Source: Paratinospora sagittata | Taxonomy: Eukaryota > Streptophyta > Magnoliopsida > Ranunculales > Menispermaceae | Length of the DNA stretch: 64,000 nt | Assembly (NCBI GenBank): GCA_035771175.1 | Contig: CM069597.1 | Coordinates: 14,481,001-14,545,000 of the forward strand | Direction: 5' to 3' | Shown: positions 44,442-57,220 of the stretch, in pieces | Position numbering within the stretch: the first letter of the stretch is position 1 | How the letters are laid out: every line of letters begins with the position of its first letter | Position numbers and translations under genes: made by a program | Notes under the pieces: generated by a model | What the model was told of the DNA's origin: nothing | Seen by the model: the letters and a program-made list of their open reading frames with translations, nothing else | Databases searched by the model: none

Positions 44442-44735
44442 TGTCACACCTCATTGGATTCGTAATCGTCTAACAATCAGACAAATACATCCACATTCCG
44501 CCAAAAAGAGTATGACAATAAGAGATTTGCAACAGAGACGTTGCCCATTTCATGAGACAATAATATATCAAAAATAAGACAATTGCATTGATACATAAAA
44601 AATTTTCAAAATTTATTAGGGCATTACAGGCGGTGGTCTCTTTGAGACAAAATAAAAGGGGCAAACTCCCTACAAAAGTAAATGGCCAATGCCATTAATA
44701 TGAGGTGGCTACATCTCAACCCCTTGGTAAACAAG
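44442..44735 (-). mobile_element. Fragment of another reversed Tekay-like LTR
   Basis: It starts TGTCACACCTCATTGG, resembling the U5 end of minus-strand LTRs in this window, and stops at the Athila-type LTR. No PBS lies beside it. The assignment rests on the terminal motif only. Confidence 0.4.
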
Positions 44736-44740
44736 TGATA

Positions 44741-46071
44741 TGTGCAAACCGCAAGTGTACGGTTGCCAAATTCTAATATAAACCGATGAGAATTGGATAT
44801 CGTCCTTAGGGATGAATAAGCTACACTAGTTATAACACTCCTACCTTTAATTTTATCTAGAAGACCAAATTTCAATGATCAATCAACTAAAATAATAATT
44901 AAACTAAAGCAATAATGAAAACAACAAATTATTAGAAACTTTCTGGAGATAAATCAATATTAAAAATATCTAGATATTAGATTTGACCTAATTTTCAATT
45001 ATGCAATATTAGACATGCTCACTATCAAATTATTATTCAAGTTTATAAGTCAAAATCCTATAATCTCTAACACCCTCTGTCGAGTGTCGTATTAGAACCT
45101 ATCACCAAAATCGATAAAAACCCGTATTTTAATAATGCAATACACTTTGTGATTTTCCTACAACTTCATGCAACGTTGTATACCTATCGATACTACAACC
45201 ATCACATGTCATATTTCTCATGATCTAACCTAGAGAACCCTCTGTCAAGTTCCACCCCCCAAGTCTATGATCAATCGATCTGTGATCAAGAGATCGAGAG
45301 CATTAAGCATAGAGAACTATAAATAAACTATGAATTAATCGTTGATAATAAACAAAAGCTAATACTATTGCATAAAATCTAATGTAGGATCCATCTGCTC
45401 TCTAGAGTAACAAATTAGTTCATACTTTGGTATAATGAAACCCAAAACATGTAGAGAAACAAGAAATAAAACATTAAAACCAAACTAGTTGCCATGGAAC
45501 TTGTTGAATCTGCCTTGTTTCCAAGCCAATTTCTTCAGGTTCCTTCCCTCCTAGCCGTCGTTCTCTTCTCTCTAGTCTCCTCTCCTCGAAAAACCCCAAC
45601 TTTTGATATATTATATGCCCCTTAAGTCGTGCCAATCAAAATTAGAATGTTCTCTAAAACCAAATCGTCCAAGTTGCTAAAAACGCAACTTTTAGTATAT
45701 CTCAACGTCGCAGCGCTCAAACAGAACTGTGTTGCTGCGTGAAGTTGTGGACTTAGCCGAATTTTCACTTTTCCTAGACTTGGGTTCTTTATGTTTTTTC
45801 TTTGCACTTTCTTGTACATGTTTTCATCATTCAAAGCCATGACTAATGCATCCAAACACCTACAAAACAAAGCAAAGCAAGTCAATAACACACTTAAATA
45901 TAAATTAAATCAAATTATAAACTAATAAACTAAGATAATGAATAAAAACCCAATTAATTCCTAAACTAACAAATGTATTAAAACTAATATAAACCTATCA
46001 AACTAATGCATGAAATGTCCTAAAACATACCTAAAACATACTCTAAAACCTATCTAAATATGCAACTATCA
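44741..46071 (-). mobile_element. Reversed Athila-type LTR (probably solo)
   Basis: The complement begins TGATAGTTGCATATTTAGAT, like the LTR at 20102, and ends ...CGTACACTTGCGGTTTGCACA. No PBS or polypurine tract lies beside it. The flanking five bases do not match (TGATA and ACTCG), and the flanks are LTRs in opposite orientation, so a deletion or recombination may have removed one side. A GC-rich block (CGTCGCAGCGCTC) lies near 45704-45716, at the place of the GC inverted repeats of related LTRs. No genes. Confidence 0.75.
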
Positions 46072-46693
46072 ACTCGGCACCGTTGGCTCACACTCTCACT
46101 CTCTTTTCAGGTTCTACTGATAAGGGCAAAGGCAAGAGTATTATGTTTGCTCGAGGACCTAGCCATTGCCAAAGCTAGGGACATCTTGACGTGAGTCTAG
46201 GTTTGATGTGTTGTGGTTGGATGTCCTTAATTACATATGTGTATGGTTTTATTTAATTTGATACTTATGTAATTAATATAACACTTGTTAAATTTAGATG
46301 GTGAGGAGTGTTGGATTATGGTTGTATTTATTGGACATTGGCCTTGGATTGATGATGATGAGTCTAGGCATGTTGCCTTAGACTACTTTTGGTTTATTTG
46401 AGGACTATTACGATCATTATTGTTGTTTATGGTATGCCTTGGGAGATCATTCTTATTTGATTTATGTGTATGTCATTGATTTAGAATTGTTAAGTCAATC
46501 AAGTGTTTGATGTGGTCTCAAAAAAAAAAAAAATTGGGAGACTCTATAGAGAGTTTGGTTAAGCTTGCAGGGTCTCGATCATCTCATGGGACGATTTGAG
46601 GTGGTCGTGGAATGCCTACGTCGGGCGTCCCACCCCGACATTTACGCACTCGGATCCATGAGGGATGGCGATCTGGGGTGTGGGGTCATCACA
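46072..46693 (+). mobile_element. 3' part of a Tekay-like LTR
   Basis: It begins inside the LTR at CGGCACCGTTGGCTCACAC and ends GGGGTCATCACA. It shares CTTGCAGGGTCTCGATCATC and CGTCGGGCGTCCCACCCC with the LTR end at 39330-39453. The first two thirds are missing, cut by the Athila-type LTR. No ORF is supported; the frame at 46565-46750 is a shadow. Confidence 0.7.
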
Positions 46694-47229
46694 GATAGTT
46701 TATCACACAACATCACCCAACCTTTAGCATATCATGTGCCGAAAATCTGACATGAAATATTTTTTTTTTTTTACCAAGTTTTACAAACTGCTATAAGGAT
46801 GCTTAAAATCACTTGAAAATACTTCAAACCTACTACGAAACTATTTTAAACTACTACAAGGCTACTTCAACAACAAAAGTACGAAATTCAAAAACTTCAG
46901 ATTCATCTACCGAGGAAAAACTACTGAGGAGGTACAAAATCAAAATGTTCAGAGGAGAATTGAGATACTGACTATTCCATGTTGGGAGAGTATATAGGAG
47001 TCTCCATGACGTTCCCAACAAACGCTAGGTTAGGAAACTGAGAGCCTCCAAGGTTGAGATTCAGATTTACTGACGAATCCTTTGGTTTTCGGGATGACTG
47101 TCAAAATTATTTCCCACCTGGGAATGGAGGAGTGATCCTCGGTACTGCGGCGTGGCATTCCTAACGCCACTTTAGCAGTGAATCAATAGCCTCTTTACTT
47201 TCTCTAAGGCTGAGATTGTATTCTTCAAT
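46694..47229 (-). other. 3' internal remnant of reversed plant-transposon-protein element
   Basis: Noncoding sequence lies downstream (on the minus strand) of the ORF at 47230-48045, with a T13 run near 46760. No polypurine tract or LTR start is certain. Nothing else is recognised. Confidence 0.4.
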
Positions 47230-48045
47230 CTATTCTCTCATGTTTTTCATCATCCGCTCCTCGGTTGCCAGCATCATTTTTCTCATTTGGTCCACAAGTT
47301 GTTGTTTGGAGTGAGTATTGGTTTCGGTATAGGATGGAGGGAAGAATCCTTCTGTAGGAGGATTTGTTTCCTCTACAGGTATTTCGAAGAAATCAAAGTT
47401 AAAGTCTTCGAGGTCTTCTTGAGGAGTGTAGACCTTTATTTCTGGAAAATCTTCCCACTCATTTGACTCATTGACTTGGCTCCTAGCCACGAGACTTCCA
47501 TTGTTTCCACTCTGGCTCAATATGTCTTCGTTGATGTAACCGTACAAGGTAGATGCTATCTCGATTGGGTTAGGAAAAACTTCTAAACGACGGAACACTT
47601 TGTTTAATAATGCTCCGTATGGAAGACAGGTTCGTACCCAAGTGACATGTGCCATATGGCGTAAGATGATAAAAAAAGGATTCACATGAATTTCCTTCAC
47701 CAAATAGTATGCCAGAAAACACTAAGGATGAGTGGTGGTAGACCTTTTACTAGGCTAGGGCAGAATGTTTGACATGATTACTTGAATAAGGGGGTTATAT
47801 TGCTCTTTAATTTCCTTGGTAAAAATCATAGTGACGGTGAAGTCAGACTGGTAAGCAAGACACCTAAACATATTTCGTGTGCTTGGGACCGTGCTTTCTT
47901 TGCCTCTGGATATATAAACATCACAGAGTGGTCCTCTCTTAGGGATTCCTAAAATCTCTAACTATATTTTTGACGTGAGGGTTATATCTTTAACATTCAA
48001 CTTTGCAGTGATGGTGAATGTTTTCTATGTATAAATATATAAAAA
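47230..48045 (-). pseudogene. 'Putative plant transposon protein' ORF, second copy
   Basis: On the minus strand one frame from about 48045 to 47230 reads AKLNVKDITLTSKI, LEILGIPKRGPLCDVYI, MFRCLAYQSDFTVTMIFTKE, NPLIQVIMSNILP, CFLAYYLVKEIHVNPFFIIL and TCLPYGALLNKVFRRLEVFP, the same order of blocks as the ORFs at 12350 and 58376. Three stops interrupt the first half; 157 codons from 47703 are open. An acidic stretch (EDLEDFNFDFFEIPVEETN) and a coiled-coil-like end (QQLVDQMRKMMLATEERMM) follow. It starts within about 60 bases of a tRNA-Met PBS, the position normally held by gag. The function is unknown. Confidence 0.8.
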
Positions 48046-48104
48046 TTTTTAAACCAAAATTAGTATTGTTTTTTAAAATAAGGGTGGGCAGTCTCCAAGA
48101 CCAT

Positions 48105-48116
48105 GCTCTGATACCA
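48105..48116 (-). other. Primer binding site (tRNA-Met type)
   Basis: The complement reads TGGTATCAGAGC, followed by ATGGTCTTGGAG. It lies seven bases from the LTR border TGTCACACCCCCC at 48124. Confidence 0.88.
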
Positions 48117-48123
48117 TAATAAC

Positions 48124-48481
48124 TGTCACACCCCCCTGATTGGTCCAGTACGAGGTGCATTAGTTGGGATGTCGAGTGCAAAGCTTACATGCATAATAAC
48201 AAGTACAGAACAACAGTCATCATACAATTATGCCAAAACAATACAATCAAGCAATGAATGGTGACCAACACGGTCTCATAGGCTAGGCACAATGCACTTG
48301 CAACCTTTGAGTCGAGGCGTCAATGCAACATGAAGCAACTGGGAGATCTCATGAGTTCTAGTGCTAACAAATGACAAAGCTACCTCATGGTCCAGCATAA
48401 CGGCATAGCAACTCATGGGTACAATGTCCAACTACCTTAATCGTGGTCCAGCATAACGACATAGCACCCATGATTAATAGA
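48124..48481 (-). mobile_element. 5' LTR (U5 side) of the reversed element, truncated
   Basis: It begins TGTCACACCCCCCTGATTGG and matches the LTR at 4666 (GATCGGTCCAATACGAG there, GATTGGTCCAGTACGAG here) and then, after an internal deletion, the part near 5140-5460. It ends near 48481, where a reversed Sirevirus-like LTR takes over. Confidence 0.75.
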
Positions 48482-49860
48482 TATAACATTTATCACAATA
48501 CAAGATGAGATATGATTGCCTATACTTAGAATCAAAGTGTTACTTACAAAGCTTTGGATTGAACCTTCTGTTACCACAGATTCAGCAAAATATGTATGAT
48601 GAAGTTCAGCTGAAAACTGGTTCAAAAAGTTTTTGTCTTCTTCAATGGATTATGAAAAGATATAAATGAAGATCAACTAATCCAGAAGATTTAATGTATT
48701 TCAAAAGATTGCGAGTTTAAAGTAGTGAGTAGAAGACTAACTTTCAAAAGTTTTTGCACAAGTGAAAACTGTTTAAGCGATTTCAAAACAAGTTGGCAGT
48801 TTTTGTATTTCAATTCGTTGTTTATGTTAGCAACAAGGCAACATATATATAGAGATAACAATGGCGCAATGGACTTGAGAAATTTTCAAGTGTCATTTTG
48901 GCGCACAATGTTATTTCAACCAACGAACACATTCTGTCTCGAAATAGATCGATTCAGCAATGTGCAATTAGGACAGCAACATCTGAATCTTCTGATCTTT
49001 CATGAAAAAAAAATGTTCTGATAAAGTATTGGAACTTTCTAAAAAGATTCAAAAAGTTCTTAAAAGTTTTTCACAGTTCTGAAAAAGTAAATTGTAAAAG
49101 TGTAGATGTCAGCTTTGTGACAGTGTTGGAATAACCTCCAGATTGGTTAATCAGCGTCCTGGCGCATAAAACCAACTTTGTTGTTTTGTTCCTTAAGGTT
49201 GCTCATGGACGATAAGCGTCCTGCTGAACTGTGAAGCGAGGGTGTTACTTAATAGTAAGCTTCCTAACTTACTTTGTAATTAAAACGACTAAACTTCATC
49301 AGGGCACTAATCCACAATTAGCGTCCTGCCTTGTTTTAAAAAATATTAAGTCACGAGGGCGCTACTAACGAGTAAGCTTCATGATATTTTTATCTCGTAA
49401 AAACAATAAGTACGCTAAAAAACGATCAGAGTCTTGAGAGTTACTAAGTTGCTTCTTAAGTGAGGGCGCTCCTGTTCAAGTAGCTTCCTGAACGTTTTCC
49501 AACTTATAACTATTAGCGTCCTTAAAGATTAAATAATTAAAAGCTCAAAAAATAGTAAGCGAGCTGATGTAGAATCAACGTCCTGACAAGTTCACTAATT
49601 CACTTAATAAGGGCGCTACTAAAGAAGTAAGCGTCCTGATAATTAAGTACTTGTTCAACCATGAACTCTATTAGCGTCCTAATGCATTATCAGCATCTTG
49701 ACTTACCAAGTCCGGGAGGGCTCTGCTAAGACATTAGCATCTCGATGGACACTTAAAGACAATTTTGATTTTTTATTAAAAACTCGATAAATACGATTAA
49801 AATCTCGGTATTTTCGGATCAAATTAAGCACAAAAAATTTAATGCAAATGATCGAAAATC
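48482..49860 (-). mobile_element. Reversed Sirevirus-like LTR, both ends truncated
   Basis: The minus strand holds the usual LTR order: sequence like TTTTTAATAAAAAATCAAAA, then GGACGCT / AGCGCCCT units (49140-49750 in plus coordinates), then the TATA region and AACTTTTGAAAGTTAGTC near 48745. The terminal TG and CA are both missing. It meets a plus-strand copy head to head near 49860. Confidence 0.7.
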
Positions 49861-50481
49861 AACTCAACTAAAGTATTTGTTTTGATTAAAAGAAATAATG
49901 ATGTTTTATCGAGATTTAATCAAGAAATTAAAAATAGCTTTTATAAAAGTCTTTCAGGACGCTAATGTTTTAGCAGCGTCCTCCTGGACTTGATAAGTCA
50001 GGACGTTGATAAAATATTAGGACGCTCAAGGTTGAATTGAACTGATTAATAAGGACGCTTACTTGTTAGTAGTGACCTTTCTTTTATCAACCTCTGAGAA
50101 GGTCAGGACGCTGACTTAGTTTTAGCTCACTGAAAGATCTTTTTATCTTTTAGTGTTTTCTATCTTTAAGGACGTTGATAAGTTATAAGTTGAATGAATT
50201 ATCAGGACGCTACTTGTGTAGGAGCGCCCTCATCTTTAGAATCAACTTAAATAACTTTCAGGACGCTCACCATCCGTCAACGCGCTTAAAATTGTTTTAA
50301 AATTGCTTTTAATGATTCAGGACGCTTACTCTTGAGTAGCGCCCTCATGTGTTTTGCGTTTTAAAACAAAGCAGGACGCTTACTGCGAAGTAGCGCCCTC
50401 GTGCTTTAAGTCGTTTAATTGTCAAAGCAAGTCAGCGCCCTCACTTTATTGTTCAGTGAAACGCTGATGTTCTATGAGCGC

Positions 50482-53201
50482 TGTCACGACGCCCCTGACG
50501 TAGGCTGACGTCATGACATTCACAATAATTCTCAACAGTTTTGGAAATTTCGACAGCATCTCCCCATAAAATGGACATTTCACATTTTTTTTCCTGATAT
50601 ACCACAAATCAAATCAAATCAAATATATATATAGATAATCATTCCACTCACATTCATTCCATTCATTCCACAAATTAAATTCTCACCTGATAAATATCTA
50701 TGATCATCTCATTTCATCATCCCAAGCATTATATAATATTACCACACAACCCATCTAGGTGATATTATATATATAGTATGTGATAATTATACATATCAAA
50801 ATAACAAAAATATAACTTATTTCCTCCAAGCATACATAAACATACCAGACGAAGGCTCACGTGATTATCACTTACAGATTTTTCCTTTTCCCTTCGACTC
50901 AATACCTGAAATATTGGAGGAAATGGAATGAGCAATCAACAGCTCAGTGAATATATTTCTTGATATGGCAATTATATGCATTTAGGAAAATATGACATTT
51001 AAAATCATTTCAAACAAGTATTAAACACATGCATCATTCAACGAATATATCATACATGGCAACAACATAAATTTCATGGGTTTTCAAGAAAGCAATGCAT
51101 TCTTTTTTTCCGCAAAATTCACAATCTCTCTCCTTCAAGGTAAGAGAGCGAGTCTAACCCTTGTATGGCCGTTACAAGGTAGCCACAGCCTCTCATTATC
51201 CAATTCACGGCCATTTCAAGGATCTCCAATCTTTGTTACGACAGGCCTACTGACAATGAAGTTACGCATAACACTCATCCAGGTCTAATTCCTAACGAAA
51301 TGACAACATATGCGATTTGCCTTCGCAAGTCTCGCATACTCCAAATGCCAAAATCATTTTGAATGATCAATAAAATACAATGCATGTACGTATATAACAT
51401 GTTTACAATTAAACATTTCATATAAATAAAATGCCATACAAGAACCAAAATCAAGAAAATATACTCACAGTACAGGACTTTTCCAATTTAAACACAATCA
51501 CCGTCGATTTCGAGTCCAGCTCCAATTTATATCCAACTAACTCAACCTGTCACAACCACTCCATAATTCAATTTCATTTATTCATATCTATTTACATCTT
51601 CAATTTCTCAACTCACTTTAAATCATTAAGAATAAAGATCAACCTGAATAATCTTATACCCATTCTGTGAATTTAGATTCCAACTCACTTTAGGACTCAT
51701 AAGCAGTTGAAATAACTACTATCACGTTTCCGTGATCAATCTAGATATTTCCACAAGAAAGAACAGTGAAAATAGAGTTCCAATTCATATTTTCACTAAT
51801 TCTCAGTTTATTTTTCTACTGGAACATATATCAATTTTGTTAAAAACCTAGAACATTCCTAAAATTATTCTGTCCACATCGACACGTGTAAAATCATTCA
51901 TTCTATCATTCTACTACCTTCAACAGGTATTTTATTGAGGTTTTACACGTTCGCGAAGGTCACGACAGTGGATTTTACTCACCAAAACCATATATATAGT
52001 AACTAAAAATATCAAATCATATCCAAAAATCACAATTTTAGCATCGAAACGTCCGAAATTCAATTCTCTACGATTCTATGATCTCGAACCGGAGTTTTAT
52101 TCGATTCTAATTCCATTTTATTCACTGGATATGATGATAGTACTATTCTAGTCACTGCTCACGTCATCACTATTCATTAGAAACATGTAAATTTTTACTA
52201 AAATTGTCAAACAGTCTCCAAAAATCATGAACTTAGTATCGATAGACTCGTAACAGTGCATTCTACCATTCTATAGTCTTAAACTAGAGTTTCATTGGGT
52301 TTTAAATGATTCAAATGGTCTCCAATCGAAACTCTAAATTCCAACAAACTTCCAACGACTATAAAAATTCCAAATGAACATATAAATTCAATATAACCAT
52401 ATATTTAAGGTTCCTACAACCTAGGAAGTGTTTTCCAACCTTCCTAGCGGATTTTCATTCACGTTGGGTCAAAACCCCAATTTTGAAAACGCCGTAAAAC
52501 GGCTCCCATAGCTAAAATTACTCCGCTACAATCGTTACATCTAGCTTAGATAGTAATTTCACGAAGAAATAGAGTGAGAATCACTTACCGCGGGTCCGAA
52601 TTTGACGCGAATCACGCATTCTCCCTCCGTTTCCCCTTCTTTCTTCCTTCCGTCCTTTCCTTTTCTCTTGTTCTGCACCTTCTCCTTCTCCTTCTCTTTC
52701 TTTTGCAACTTCTTTTAACTTCTTTTTATTTTTTTATTATTTTTTTTCTCTTGTTGTCAAACGTTGGAGGTAAGAGATCTTTATTTTATTTTTTTTTTTA
52801 TCCCATGCTCCTCATGCAATTTAACAAACCAACTTTCCTATCTTAATATTTAACTCATTAAATCATACTATCCATTAATTCATTACATTATACTATGCAT
52901 TAAGTCCTTAAATCATACTTCAATCCACATATTTAATTAACCAACCCCATAAATTAATCAATTTAATTCAAGTCTATTTTTTAAATTGTAAGCACCCATA
53001 TAGGATAATCTCATATGTGTCATCTCCATTTCATAATTTTATTTATTTACTAATCATACACGCGTATATTTAGCTCATACGTATCAAATATGTGTATTAT
53101 CACGTGTATATTTAGCTCATACGTATAAAATATGTGTATTATATATCTCGATATACGTGTAATTTAACGTATATATGTAATTAAAATTACGGGGTGTTAC
53201 A
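50482..53201 (-). mobile_element. 3' LTR of reversed Tekay-type element
   Basis: The LTR is 2720 bp, TGTCACGACGCCCC...GGGGTGTTACA. The inner border is followed by AATCTCCCCAACTTAAGGAA and TTTCGTCCTCGAAATTT, the complement of the classical Tekay polyprotein end and polypurine tract. It is the same family as 5696-7317. Pyrimidine-rich sequence at 52615-52745 gives spurious frames. Confidence 0.92.
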
Positions 53202-56200
53202 ATCTCCCCAACTTAAGGAATTTCGTCCTCGAAATTTAGAATCAAGGACTATTCCTAAAGTGATACTCAATTCCAGAAAACTGCTCCCGCATTTTATATT
53301 TTCGCTTCCATGTTTGCTCTTCTTGATACGTGGTATCCTCCCCAACTTAGCGTTGAGTTATATCCATAACATATATGGAATCCGAAGGATATTTCCTCAA
53401 CATCAATATATAGAAACTATTCCGAATACTTATCAACTGTGACAGTAGAGCAAATCGGTAAGCCAATGGACCTATCATATCAAGGATCTCTAATGGTCCA
53501 ACAAATTGCGGTGCGAGCTTTCCTTTTATCCCAAATCTCATTTAGCTTTTCTGTGGTAAGACCCTTACCAAAACTGAGTCAACCACAATAAATTTCAAGG
53601 CCTATATACCAACCATGTGTATTTAATAATATCCTGTGGCACCAATAACAATAACTCCATACTTTCCAATCAACAAGTTGGATATCTATAAGGCCTATTA
53701 TCAAATCTTTAGAGTGCCATCATTATGTTATTATAATAGCTATTTATACACATAAGTTTACACACATATAATATTTCTTCCAACCTCCACCAAAATTCAA
53801 GTATGCCAGACCCGAGCATGCTCACAAGCATCAAAGTCACTCTCTCAGTCTGTCAACCAGTCTGAGAGTAAAATATCACACTAAGAAGGAGATGAGTACC
53901 AAATCGAGTCTGTATTATATATCAGATCTTGACACAATCTTCGGATCTTAATCCGACATGACAAATATCTGAGTACTCCCATCAAATCTCCCTATCTCAC
54001 ACATATACAATATGCTCAGTCTATCAATAGAATTATGGTGTTCATTGGAAGAATATATAGACTTATCAGTCCATCAATGGTCATCCAGATGGTATCATAT
54101 CTACCCATAACCCATAAGATACCATTTGAATCCCATCTTCATTTAACACAATCCATATTATCAATTTCATAATCTTTCATACTGATATCATACTCGTCTC
54201 CTCATAAATTTTACTCTCTGAATATGAGTATCAATCAGCTGAACATGCATTCGAGCACAAATATCAACACATGGAGTAATAGAGAGTACACTCATAACTG
54301 TAACTCTCACTCACAACAATCTCCATTTATGGCTAACTGATAGATACTACTCCAGTTTCAGCCTGTTTCCTGCTCAATGCCTCAGCAACATATTGGTCTT
54401 TTCTAGGATAATAATTCAATGTAGAATCAACTCCTTCAGGAAATCTAGCCACATTTATTACCTCATATTCAATTTCTTTCCGTTCAAATAATTACTTCAG
54501 ACTCTTAAAATCTGAAGATAATGTGACTTTTTTTTATTATAGAGGCAATGCTCTCATCATTTCCAAATAACTACCAACTAATTTTTCTTCACTCTTAGGA
54601 TAGTTATTCTCGTGCACTCCCAAATATTTGGAGACACAAGTAATTAACCTATCATTTTGTATCAATGCACAACCTAGATCTGGACGTGATATTCATCAAT
54701 CACAATTACTTCCAGGTTCTGAAACTAGTAATAACATTTAATACTGTGAGTGCTTCCCCAAGCACAACGGTCCACACATTATATAACATTCTTCTGGTTT
54801 AGTTTCGTGAGTGGAACAAATAGCTTCAAGGATTGGATCCGTTCCACGCACTTTCTATAACATACAACTAGTACGAGAGAACTTCTGATTTCCATTATTG
54901 AAATAAGTTTTAACAGTACTATGATCACTTTGACATGCCCAGCATCCTTAAAGATACTATTTGAACTAGTCACGTGATCCAAAACTTCTCATCTTAATTA
55001 TATTCAAAACTCATATTCACCGAGCTTGGCACTCAATCGGTGCTCTCAGTGACTACAAGATAATTCCGAGGTGCCATTCATGCTCCTCTCATTTCTTGAG
55101 ACAATTACATATATTATCATCAGATACTATGTAATGACCAAGATACGGTTCATATACCCACTGCATCAATCCTATAAACGTGATTGACACATTAATCAAG
55201 GTTACCAACATTTCATAATATCCATATCTTGTCTTAAAATAGTTTGCATTACATCCTTTTCTCGAATTATTAACTGATGGTGCCTAGATCTCAAAATGAT
55301 CTTAAAGGATATTCATTCTTTATTGTTATCTTGCTCGGTTAACAGTAATTCATACTTAAACATATTTCACTATACCTTCTTTCCATATTATTACAAATGC
55401 TCTCCAAGGTGGCATATCAAGGATAATAAATATTTTGCTCACTAACACATTTACTTACACCTTAAATTCTCACAATTCCTCAGGTACTCTTATATGAAGG
55501 AATGAAGATACATGTTATACTAGCATCAGTTTTATATGCTATCAATCTCATGTCCAGGTAGCAATTTTAATAATTCATCAGAGGATACTCCAATATACCA
55601 GCTCACCACAAGAATTTTAATCAACTACATGCCTTATTACGTTACTCTAAATGGCTTTGTACTAGCCATATTCTCCATTTCCTCGTTAATAACTAGCTTA
55701 TCTTAGATAGAAGATTTTGAGGGTATAAATTTCTCGAGATTCAAAATGAGAATTTTCCACTTATTCATAATATTACTTCTTTTCGGATAGACGCTCCACC
55801 TAGCATGAGAGGTGACCAGCCAAACATACCCAACTAAGCATCCAATTCCAATAAAATTATATTCTAAAGTCCATATTTACTTGATGACCCTCATATTTAT
55901 TACACATAATAGTTGTTGACCATATCAAGGTAGATTATTTCTCCTGTAGGCATACTCACAATCATTGATGCATTATTATAACAAAAGATAATACAATTTG
56001 TCTATCATATCACCAGATATAAAGGACCAAGTAGATCCAACAATACATCAGAATATACACAATGACAAAATGTTGATCATACCTATTCAACGTCTTACTA
56101 CTCTTTGGATCTGGTCTTGTATTTACTTTAATTTATTATCTAAAATTTGGTGGAGTCACATTGATAAAAAATATTGGAACATTCCATATCGACTAACTGG

Positions 56201-56742
56201 AGATTAACATCTCTCGTGTCTCTTTTTTTTTTTTTTTTTTCGATTGATAATAGACAATTATTGATTGGTCGAGATATAATGTACGCAGTCTGTGACTCCT
56301 GCTCAGGCAATGGAAACCACTTATGGTTTTCATAATTCGTTAACATCACTTCCCTTTTTCCCATTTTTATTGGGTCAGGTACTAACAAAATTAGAGTCAC
56401 TAATACTGCCAAAATCTCAACCTTACTCAATGTTTCGCTTACCTTGAATTTCATATTATTGCCCCAACATTTCCTTACATTATTTATTTCTCCTTTTACC
56501 TAGAACTGGTGTTGATGACTCGGCTTTTAATGGCGGTACAAGCAATATCACTAATATTGCTAGGGTTAACAATTTCACCACAACTTTGACGAACCCGAAA
56601 TTTATAGGCTGCCTCACAACTTGCGCATATATTTATAACCCAACAATTATCAAACTTGCCGTATAGGATCTCCAAATTTATTCTAGATGCTTATTATTCT
56701 CAGAGTATGCATAGTCATCATTCAAAAAATAAACTATACCAG
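53202..56742 (-). pseudogene. Decayed Ty3/gypsy pol
   Basis: The minus strand retains recognisable scraps in pol order. The integrase end reads MRFGIKGKLAPQFVGPLEIL and YILMLRKY (53541-53347). The RT/RNase H joint reads FVPLTKLNQKNVI (near 54780). Segments in between resemble integrase and RT at nucleotide level when compared with 16911-19700. No frame exceeds about 110 codons and most are below 70, with many indels. Catalytic motifs cannot be read. Gag and PBS are absent. Confidence 0.75.
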
Positions 56743-57220
56743 TCTTTTTATTTTTTTATTTTTTTTCTCTTGTTGTCAAACGTTGGAGGTAAGAGATCTT
56801 TATTTTATTATTTTTTTTATCCCATGCTCCTCATGCAATTTAACAAACCAACTTTTTCATCTTAATATTTAACTCATTAAATCATACTATCCATTAATTC
56901 ATTACATTATACTATGCATTAAGTCCTTAAATCATGCTTCAATCCACATATTTAATTAACCAACCCCATAAATTAATCAATTTAATTCAACTCTATTTTT
57001 TAAATTGTAAGCACCCATATAGGAAAATCTCATATGTATCATTTTAATTTCATAATTTTATTTATTTACTAATCATACACGCGTATATTTAGCTCATACG
57101 TATCAAATATGTGTATTATCACGTGTATATTTAGCTCATACGTATAAAATACATGTATTATACATCTCGATATACGTGTAATTTAACGTATATATGTAAT
57201 TAAAATTACGAGGTGTTACA
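56743..57220 (-). mobile_element. 5' LTR remnant of reversed Tekay-type element
   Basis: It aligns with 52721-53201 from CTCTTGTTGTCAAACGTTGG to the terminal GTGTTACA. The junction at about 56743 lies in a T-rich run, so slippage or microhomology may have guided the deletion. Confidence 0.88.

Noticed and set aside
44741..46071. Solo LTR with target-site duplication
   Set aside because: The LTR ends are clear but neither choice of left border (44736 or 44741) gives matching five-base flanks, so no TSD is claimed.
52574..52846. 90-codon Leu/Phe-rich frame resembling a membrane protein (also 56656-56865)
   Set aside because: Encoded by a pyrimidine-rich LTR tract on the strand opposite to the element; the hydrophobic look comes from TTT/CTT codons.
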